Assembly: GCA_030830945.1 (NCBI GenBank)
Contig: JAURLY010000040.1
Span: 1-6,706 of the forward strand
Reading direction: 5' to 3'
DNA from: Gammaproteobacteria bacterium
Lineage (GTDB): Bacteria > Pseudomonadota > Gammaproteobacteria > Pseudomonadales > GM7GCV1
Length of the DNA stretch: 6,706 nucleotides
Part shown: piece by piece, positions 1 to 5,208 of the stretch
Layout: every line of letters starts with the position of its first letter
Numbering within the stretch: the first letter of the stretch is position 1
Position numbers and translations under genes: made by a program
Notes under the pieces: model-generated
Told to the model about the DNA's origin: nothing
What the model saw: only the letters and a program-made list of their open reading frames with translations
The model's database searches: none

Positions 1-707
1 ATGCCTTCCTCTGCAATTACACCAATACTGGCTGCGGCCATGGCATTGACTGCTTTCTTGAAGATATCCTGCCCCTGAAATTTCCAAAAGGCCAGGTCGT
101 TACGTACTTCGCCCGGCGGTGTAAAACCGTAGTTAATCGCCAGAATATCTCTATCATCTGCCATGCAGCCCAGTTTCTGGGTCAGTACACCTTCGTGATT
201 ATCAGATGCCTGCAGAACCCAGGCAGCGGAGCCATCCCCAAACAAGACAGAAAGGCTTCGGTCGTGCCAGGGTACTGGTTGCGACATCACCTCGGAGCCA
301 ATGACAACAGCATTTTTTATCACGCCTGTTTTGATCATCCCGGCCGCTGTACTGAGTGCATACATAAAACCGGTACAAGCCGTGTTAATGTCGTAGCACC
401 CTGCGTTTTTCGCACCAAGCTTTTGTTGGATCAGGGACGCAGAATTAGGCAACCCAGAATCAGTCGTACAGGAAGCCAGCACCACCATATCTAATTCCGT
501 GGGATCTAGATCTGCACAGGCAAGGGCTCGGGCGGCAGCGACATAACCCAGTTCGGAAACTCCAACATGGGATATACGTCGCTCCTTCATTCCGGTTCGA
601 GTGGTTATCCATTCGTCGGAGGTGTCCAAAAAAGTCGCTAAATCATCGTTAGTTACGACAGCTGGCGGCAAACACTTACCCCATCCCGTTATTGCGGCGT
701 GTTTCAT
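1..707 (-). CDS. fabH: Ketoacyl-ACP synthase III (FabH-like), 3' part beyond window
   Basis: The gene starts with ATG at 707 and runs leftward off the window, so 235 N-terminal residues are visible and no stop is reached. The family condenses an acyl-CoA (acetyl-CoA in classical FabH) with malonyl-ACP to start fatty acid synthesis in the cytoplasm; relatives make alkylquinolones and other secondary metabolites. Seen in the sequence: the DTSDEWITTRTGMKERRI segment (residues 28-45), which matches the FabH substrate-tunnel region, the nucleophile Cys111 in DINTACTGFMYAL, and the FGDGSAAWVL stretch (156-165). E. coli FabH has 317 residues with Cys112; the His and Asn of its active site would lie just past the left edge, so integrity cannot be judged. 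No other fatty-acid genes are nearby, so this may be a paralogue rather than the housekeeping enzyme. Only a weak AGAG ribosome-binding site precedes the ATG. Family call firm, exact substrate open. Confidence 0.9.
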   Translation of the reverse strand, partial: MKHAAITGWGKCLPPAVVTNDDLATFLDTSDEWITTRTGMKERRISHVGVSELGYVAAARALACADLDPTELDMVVLASCTTDSGLPNSASLIQQKLGAKNAGCYDINTACTGFMYALSTAAGMIKTGVIKNAVVIGSEVMSQPVPWHDRSLSVLFGDGSAAWVLQASDNHEGVLTQKLGCMADDRDILAINYGFTPPGEVRNDLAFWKFQGQDIFKKAVNAMAAASIGVIAEEG

Positions 708-735
708 CTATAAATCTCTATGCTTTCAGATCGGA

Positions 736-744
736 ATTGTAGCA
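736..744 (-). promoter_or_regulatory. Possible extended -10 promoter for the FabH-like gene
   Basis: Read on the minus strand, positions 744-736 give TGCTACAAT, an extended -10 element (TGn plus a 5/6 match to TATAAT). It sits in the 70-bp gap between the protease stop and the FabH-like ATG and would start a transcript near 729, leaving a leader of roughly 22 nt. No good -35 hexamer lies 17 bp upstream, which is tolerated in extended -10 promoters. No terminator hairpin is visible in the gap, so read-through from the upstream genes is also possible. Inference from motif only. Confidence 0.35.
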
Positions 745-777
745 GAGGAACAAGGGCGCATTCAGCTTGCTTTTCGC

Positions 778-1587
778 CTACTGTTTCACGATGTTGGCAA
801 CTAGCAGGGATACATTGATATGACGCTGCAAATCAAAACGATCCCCCATCTCAGGCGGCAGACTATTTTCGCTCTCACTAATGAAAAGTGAACCGATACG
901 AATACCAAGTAATCCAATGCCTTTCGGCGTTTGTACAAACAGTGCCCCGCCTGAAGCACCACCCATACTGTGGCAGTTATCCCACACCAGCCCAGTCGTC
1001 CCGCTTAATAGGGAGGTTTGCCCCGCAGAACCAAAATTGCAACGAAGATGGGCTTTGACTTGCCCCGAAACCACATCAAAACCAACCAGAAACGCCATCG
1101 CCATTTCGGGGGAGTGGTTCGCCACGATTTGATCTTGAGATATAGCCCAGTTGCGCCAACCCGGCCAAGGGGCAACTGCTGCCAGCGTCCAGTCGTTTTC
1201 ATACCTGTAAGGTAAAGGGTCCTCATGGGTGCCATCACCAACGTCCAAGATCGAATCGAGTTTTCCCCTATCCCAAGGGTTGGCACTGGATTGGTATTCG
1301 CACACTTCAACAGCCTTGGCTTCGAGCACATGCCCTGCAGTCAACACAACCGGCCGGCCATCCAGATTTAGCAAGACGCCACTCCCCTTTACCTCGCCTT
1401 TGCAAGCAACCATACCCACGGCGTTGAATAGCGCTGGCCAACTGGTCGTCTGCTGTCGATAAATTCTCTGGTCTTCCACCCCATTGCCTGGATCGCCATC
1501 ACCAAAAACAGATGCTGTCGCATTCGCTGTGAGCAGAAGGAGGAATGAACAAAAAAATCTAGGCATTATGTGTTTTGCTAACCGCAT
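778..1587 (-). CDS. Exported trypsin/V8-like serine protease
   Basis: A 269-residue chymotrypsin-fold (S1 family) serine protease. The triad can be read directly: His86 in LTAGHVL, Asp132 in ENDWTLAAV and Ser212 in GGASGGALF, in the right order and spacing. A basic start (MRLAKHIMPR) followed by FFCSFLLLLTANATAS is a Sec signal peptide, probably cut near residue 26, so the enzyme acts in the periplasm or outside. The mature start, VFGDGD, resembles the short pro-region seen in V8/glutamyl-endopeptidase-like proteins. Cys62/Cys96 flank the His and could form a disulfide, as could Cys183/Cys205. The ATG at 1587 has a weak GAAG site and overlaps the end of the regulator gene by 29 bp; an ATG at 1566 (Met8) would overlap by 8 bp but lacks a ribosome-binding site and shortens the basic n-region. 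The overlap suggests co-transcription with the regulator and dehydratase. Its substrate is unknown, and a role in arabinose metabolism is not obvious. Confidence 0.88.
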   Translation of the reverse strand: MRLAKHIMPRFFCSFLLLLTANATASVFGDGDPGNGVEDQRIYRQQTTSWPALFNAVGMVACKGEVKGSGVLLNLDGRPVVLTAGHVLEAKAVEVCEYQSSANPWDRGKLDSILDVGDGTHEDPLPYRYENDWTLAAVAPWPGWRNWAISQDQIVANHSPEMAMAFLVGFDVVSGQVKAHLRCNFGSAGQTSLLSGTTGLVWDNCHSMGGASGGALFVQTPKGIGLLGIRIGSLFISESENSLPPEMGDRFDLQRHINVSLLVANIVKQ

Positions 1588-2287
1588 TAAAATCTTCGCG
1601 AGAATTCATTAATAAGGAAACCGTCGCTTCCCTGGCGGCCTCAGGGTCATGCTGCGCTATAGCCTGGTAAACCGCTTTATGTCGAGGCAGTGAAAGTGAA
1701 TATGTATCAGGGTGCCGACTTGTCAGTTCTATCGAGAAAGCCAGGGCGGTATGCAATGTAGCCCCAATGTAGCTCAACACAGGATTATCGGTTGCGTCCA
1801 AGATGGCCTGATGAAAACGCAAGTCAGGCTCCGCCAAGTCAGCCGTAGTTTGCGCATTTTCCATATCTTTATAAGCCGAACCAATTGCCTGAATTGCCGC
1901 ATCTCCACCATTAATTGCTGCCAGCTCTGAGGCCATTGGCTCTATACCCAAGCGGACTTCAAACAACATGTCCAAAAATTGATTTTCCGGCATCACTTCG
2001 ATAATCCAGCCAAGCACATAGGGGTCAAGCATGTTCCAACGCTTCTTCGAAGTGACCTGGGTTCCTACCCGCGCTTTGGAGACAACCAGACCTTTCGACA
2101 TCAATATCTTGATTGCCTCCCGCAAAACAGAACGACTGACGCCAAATTCATTACAAAGTGCTGCCTCTATAGGCAGTCTTCCACCGGCTTCATATTGCCC
2201 AGCAATAATTCGGCGCCCAATTGTGTCGACAATTTGCGCACTGATATTCCTTGGTTGCCGAAAATCAGGCTTTGCTGTCAGCGGCAC
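1559..2287 (-). CDS. GntR/FadR-family (FCD) transcriptional regulator, DgoR-like
   Basis: A cytoplasmic DNA-binding regulator, probably repressing the sugar-acid genes until a pathway intermediate binds. With the start used here it has 242 residues: a winged helix-turn-helix at about 15-78 (LPIEAALCNEFGVSRSVLREAIK is the GntR signature) and an FCD ligand domain at about 100-238. The linker WNMLDPYVLGWIIE and the tail HKAVYQAIAQHDPEAARE recall E. coli DgoR, the galactonate regulator. Asp155, His159 and His203 match FCD metal ligands, but the usual last His is Leu225, as I recall is also non-His in DgoR. The start is uncertain: a GTG at 2287 has GGA 9 nt upstream and falls 14 bp after the dehydratase stop; a TTG at 2338 would add 17 residues and overlap the dehydratase but has AGG directly against it. 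Same strand and near-contact with the dehydratase imply one operon, hence autoregulation. Confidence 0.9.
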   Translation of the reverse strand: MPLTAKPDFRQPRNISAQIVDTIGRRIIAGQYEAGGRLPIEAALCNEFGVSRSVLREAIKILMSKGLVVSKARVGTQVTSKKRWNMLDPYVLGWIIEVMPENQFLDMLFEVRLGIEPMASELAAINGGDAAIQAIGSAYKDMENAQTTADLAEPDLRFHQAILDATDNPVLSYIGATLHTALAFSIELTSRHPDTYSLSLPRHKAVYQAIAQHDPEAAREATVSLLMNSREDFNAVSKTHNA

Positions 2288-2301
2288 TTTATAAAATCCA
2301 T

Positions 2302-4053
2302 CTAGTGCGAGTGCGCTGGCACTTTGGCTCCACGACAACCTACAAGGAAATCAAAGTCGCAGCCTTCGTCTGCCTGTAGCACATGCTTGCGATATAACTC
2401 TACATAGCCACCAGTGCTGGCAATCATTTCAGTGTCTTTTAGCCGGTCTAATCGCGAGGCCAATTCAGCATCATCAATATCGAGATGCAACACACCATTT
2501 TCTGCATCTAATTCAATCATATCGCCATCTTCCACTGCGGCCAGGGGACCTAAATCCATAGCTTCTGGCGCAACATGAAGCACTACCGTGCCAAAGGCCG
2601 TGCCACTCATGCGGGCATCAGAGATTCGCACCATATCGGTTACGCCTTTCTGTAATATTTTGGGCGGAAGCCCCATATTGCCAACCTCGGCCATTCCCGG
2701 ATAACCCTTTGGTCCACAGTTTTTCATCACCATGACGCAGTTTTCATCGATATCCAGATCCGGGTCCATAATGCGGGTTTTGTAATCATCAAAATTATCA
2801 AATACCACGGCACGCCCTCGATGCTTCATTAACTCAGGTGTTGCAGCAGAAGGTTTTAACACGGCTCCCCTAGGGGCCAGATTGCCCCGCAGGATACAGA
2901 TGCCACCACTGTCAACCAGCGGATTTTCTGGTTCACGAATAACATCGCGGTTATAGCACTCAGCGTCCTTGACGTTTTCCCAGATGGTTTTTCCATTAAC
3001 TGTTAGCGCCTCTTTCTCCAGCACGCCCAATTCACCCAGTTCACGCAATACTGCAGGCAGCCCACCTGCATAATAAAAGTCTTCCATCAGATATTTGCCT
3101 GAGGGCTGAAGGTTCACAATGGTTGGAACCCCTTTGCCATATTTCTGCCAATCATCCAGAGAAAGATCGACACCTATTCGCTGAGCAATCGCCTTGAGGT
3201 GAATCACCGCATTGGTAGAACCACCAATGGCGGCATTGGTTCTTATGGCATTCCGAAATGCTTCCGGCGTTAAGATTTTTGAGAGGCTGAGCCCTTCCAA
3301 TGCCATTTCTACAATACGCATGCCCGACATATGTGCCAGCACATAACGTCGAGAGTCTACCGCCGGAATCGCCGCATTGTGCGGCAACGAAGTGCCTAGT
3401 GACTCCGCCATACTGGCCATGGTCGATGCGGTGCCCATGGTGTTACAGGTGCCTGCCGATCTCGACATACTTGCCTCTGCACTGAGGAATTCATCGAGAC
3501 TGACCTTACCGGCTTTGTAATCTTCATGCATTTGCCAGACCAGGGTTCCCGAGCCAACATCTTTTCCCTTGTGTTTTCCATTCAGCATCGGGCCACCGGT
3601 GACCACAATTGCCGGCACATCACAGCTCGCCGCACCCATAAGCAGGGCGGGAGTTGTCTTGTCACAACCGGTGAGCAAGACAACGGCATCAATCGGATTG
3701 CCGCGTATGGACTCTTCGACATCCATCGACGCTAAATTTCGTGTCAGCATGGCTGTGGGTCGTAAATTGGATTCACCGGTGGAAAATACCGGGAACTCAA
3801 CAGGCAAACCCCCTGCCTCATATACACCCCGCTTCACGCGTTCGGCAATCTCACGGAAATGCGCATTACAAGGCGTCAGCTCAGACCATGTATTGCAAAT
3901 ACCAATTACCGGTTTACCTTCGAACTGGTGCTCTGGAAACCCTTGGTTTTTCATCCAGCTTCGGTACATAAAGCCATTTTTATCGCGCGTACCAAACCAC
4001 TGGGCAGAACGTAGTTCGACCTTTGGCGAATTTTTCGTTTTATCAGAACACAT
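2302..4053 (-). CDS. IlvD/Edd-family sugar-acid dehydratase, probably L-arabinonate dehydratase
   Basis: The likely reaction is L-arabinonate to L-2-keto-3-deoxyarabonate, the second half of the non-phosphorylative arabinose route, in the cytoplasm with an Fe-S cluster and Mg2+. The protein follows the Rhizobium leguminosarum L-arabinonate dehydratase closely along its whole length (recalled sequence, 579 residues). With the ATG at 4053 it has 583 residues. Cluster cysteines are Cys62 (TPCNAH), Cys130 (TGCDKTT) and Cys203 (GTCNTMG); Lys132 corresponds to the carbamylated metal-binding lysine, Asp131 and Glu94 to Mg ligands, and Ser483 (DARMSGTA) to the catalytic base. In-frame starts at 4092 (ATG) and 4098 (GTG) would add 13-15 residues not expected from the family; no start has a strong ribosome-binding site, though GGGGG lies 12 nt before 4053. 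Relatives also take D-galactonate and D-fuconate, so the substrate comes from the neighbours GH51 and AraD1. Confidence 0.93.
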   Translation of the reverse strand: MCSDKTKNSPKVELRSAQWFGTRDKNGFMYRSWMKNQGFPEHQFEGKPVIGICNTWSELTPCNAHFREIAERVKRGVYEAGGLPVEFPVFSTGESNLRPTAMLTRNLASMDVEESIRGNPIDAVVLLTGCDKTTPALLMGAASCDVPAIVVTGGPMLNGKHKGKDVGSGTLVWQMHEDYKAGKVSLDEFLSAEASMSRSAGTCNTMGTASTMASMAESLGTSLPHNAAIPAVDSRRYVLAHMSGMRIVEMALEGLSLSKILTPEAFRNAIRTNAAIGGSTNAVIHLKAIAQRIGVDLSLDDWQKYGKGVPTIVNLQPSGKYLMEDFYYAGGLPAVLRELGELGVLEKEALTVNGKTIWENVKDAECYNRDVIREPENPLVDSGGICILRGNLAPRGAVLKPSAATPELMKHRGRAVVFDNFDDYKTRIMDPDLDIDENCVMVMKNCGPKGYPGMAEVGNMGLPPKILQKGVTDMVRISDARMSGTAFGTVVLHVAPEAMDLGPLAAVEDGDMIELDAENGVLHLDIDDAELASRLDRLKDTEMIASTGGYVELYRKHVLQADEGCDFDFLVGCRGAKVPAHSH

Positions 4054-4099
4054 ATGCTTCTGGGACCCCCTAGAAACTGCATATAAAGACATAACCACT

Positions 4100-4119
4100 T
4101 AACCCCAAATTAGGGATTA
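4100..4119. repeat. Imperfect inverted repeat in the dehydratase leader
   Basis: TAACCCC (4100-4106) and GGGATTA (4113-4119) pair at 6 of 7 positions around the 6-base spacer AAATTA. It lies between the candidate minus-strand transcription start (near 4133) and the dehydratase start codon, so it could be a second protein-binding site or a weak leader hairpin. Short and AT-flanked, so chance is a real possibility. Confidence 0.25.
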
Positions 4120-4131
4120 GCGACCTATTAA

Positions 4132-4160
4132 TTGTCATATAATATAATTATTGATATCTT
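4132..4160 (+). promoter_or_regulatory. Candidate sigma-70 promoter for araD1
   Basis: TTGTCA (4132-4137, 5/6 match to the -35 consensus) is followed after exactly 17 bp by TATCTT (4155-4160, 4/6 match to the -10). Transcription would start near 4167, about 53 nt before the araD1 ATG. The inverted repeat at 4157-4173 covers the -10 and start site, as expected for repression. A perfect TATAAT also occurs at 4138-4143 but has no reasonable -35 at the right distance. The surrounding 4130-4157 stretch is strongly AT-rich. Confidence 0.45.
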
Positions 4161-4167
4161 GGAACAA
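4139..4167 (-). promoter_or_regulatory. Candidate sigma-70 promoter for the dehydratase operon
   Basis: On the minus strand TTGTTC (4167-4162, a poor -35 that keeps the important TTG) is followed after 17 bp by TATTAT (4144-4139, 5/6 match to the -10). Transcription would start near 4133, giving a leader of about 40-80 nt depending on which dehydratase start is used. The elements interleave with those of the divergent araD1 promoter, and the -35 lies inside the inverted repeat 4157-4173. Confidence 0.35.
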
Positions 4168-4173
4168 CCAAGA
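4157..4173. promoter_or_regulatory. Candidate GntR-family operator (inverted repeat)
   Basis: TCTTGG (4157-4162), spacer AACAA, CCAAGA (4168-4173): perfect 6-bp arms centred on C4165. The core 4160-4170 matches 5 of 6 fixed positions of the FadR-type pattern TNGTNNNACNA. It overlaps the -10/start region of the araD1 promoter and the -35 of the dehydratase promoter, so one bound dimer could close both directions. The natural ligand is the DgoR-like regulator encoded two genes away in the operon. The palindrome is seen; the binding partner is inferred. Confidence 0.5.
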
Positions 4174-4219
4174 GACAAGACCTAGTTTCTATAAAAGCGA
4201 CCAATTGAAAATTAAAACC

Positions 4220-5206
4220 ATGCGACTGATCCAGTACCGAGACACCGAGAACCAAATACAGGCTGCTGTCATTGAAAATGGGCAACTTTATGCACTCTCT
4301 GAGCCACTAAATATTTATCAACTGGCCTCCAGGGCGATTGCAGAAAAAATGTCGCTGGCAGAGTTGGCGCAATCTTTGAAAGGCGACCAACTGGATTACG
4401 AAACTCTAATCAACCAGAACGATATATGCTCGCCGATACATCATAAGGACGCGTCACATCTACTTGTTAGCGGTACCGGACTGACTCATTTGGGCAGCGC
4501 CGATACCCGTAATGCCATGCATTCCAAATCCAGCGATGCCGAGGAAAACCTCACCGACTCCATGAAAATGTTTCGCTTGGGAGTCGAAAGTGGAAAACCT
4601 GAACCGGGTGAAACAGGCGTGCAGCCGGAATGGTTTTATAAAGGTGATGGCCAGATTATTGTCGATCCCGGCGACGATATACCCTCCCCTGACTTTGCAT
4701 TGGATGGCAGTGAAGAACCGGAAATCGCCGGTATCTATTTAATTGGCGAGGATCGTCATCCCTATCGCCTGGGCTTCACTTTGGGCAATGAATTTTCTGA
4801 CCATCAGACTGAGCGCATGAATTACCTGTATCTGGCACACTCGAAATTGCGTCATTGCTCTGTCGGGCCAGAGTTGCTTTTGGGAGAGCTACCAGAAGAT
4901 ATCAGGGGAATGTCTCGCATTATCCGTGATGGCAAAGTAGTCTGGGAAAAGGAATTCCTGAGCGGCGAGGACAACATGTCCCACAGCATTGCCAATCTGG
5001 AATATCACCATTTTAAATACAATGCCTTTCTTAGACCCGGCGATATTCACGTCCATTTTTTCGGCACAGCTACCTTAAGCTTTGGCGATGGGTTTAAAAC
5101 AGAGGAAGGTGATGTGTTTGAAATAGAAGCCCCAGAATTTGGCAAGCCGTTACGCAACCGGCTCAAAAATGAACCGGCTACGAAAGTAAAGGTAAAAGCG
5201 CTTTAG
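4220..5206 (+). CDS. araD1: AraD1/GguC family protein (FAH superfamily), probable L-2-keto-3-deoxyarabonate dehydratase
   Basis: A 328-residue cytoplasmic protein with a fumarylacetoacetate-hydrolase fold. In the non-phosphorylative arabinose route AraD1 is thought to convert L-2-keto-3-deoxyarabonate, the product of the neighbouring dehydratase, to 2-oxoglutarate semialdehyde. The ATG at 4220 is chosen because MRLIQYRD is the usual family start; an in-frame TTG at 4151 would add 23 unrelated residues that lie over the promoter and palindrome. No strong ribosome-binding site precedes either. FAH landmarks are visible: the Glu166-Pro-Glu168 pair (metal ligands), YRLGFTLGNEFSD (183-194, equivalent of GYTVANDVS), Lys209, Gly216-Pro217 and LRPGDIHVHFFGTATLSFGDG (271-291, equivalent of the GD...TGTP strand). 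Where most FAH enzymes have Asp in the ND pair, this one has Glu191. It is transcribed alone, divergent from the dehydratase, and its stop lies 2 bp from that of the GH51 gene. Confidence 0.88.
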   Translation: MRLIQYRDTENQIQAAVIENGQLYALSEPLNIYQLASRAIAEKMSLAELAQSLKGDQLDYETLINQNDICSPIHHKDASHLLVSGTGLTHLGSADTRNAMHSKSSDAEENLTDSMKMFRLGVESGKPEPGETGVQPEWFYKGDGQIIVDPGDDIPSPDFALDGSEEPEIAGIYLIGEDRHPYRLGFTLGNEFSDHQTERMNYLYLAHSKLRHCSVGPELLLGELPEDIRGMSRIIRDGKVVWEKEFLSGEDNMSHSIANLEYHHFKYNAFLRPGDIHVHFFGTATLSFGDGFKTEEGDVFEIEAPEFGKPLRNRLKNEPATKVKVKAL

Positions 5207-5208
5207 AC

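Noticed and set aside
195..494. A 99-residue plus-strand open frame at the left end
   Set aside because: It is antisense to the FabH-like gene, including its catalytic Cys codon region; no domain visible.
708..777. Possible terminator between the protease and the FabH-like gene
   Set aside because: No stable GC stem followed by a T-run is found on the minus strand; only short complementary bits such as GCG/CGC.
3569..4102. A 177-residue plus-strand open frame opposite the dehydratase
   Set aside because: It lies wholly antisense to a strongly conserved gene, and its translation (rich in Ser, Pro and Arg, no recognisable domain) looks like a frame shadow.
4144..4151. Perfect 8-bp palindrome ATAATTAT
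   Set aside because: It sits in a very AT-rich promoter stretch where such palindromes arise by chance; the 4157-4173 repeat is a better operator candidate.
4151..4219. N-terminal extension of AraD1 from a TTG codon
   Set aside because: It would translate through the candidate promoter and palindrome, and the conserved family start is at 4220.
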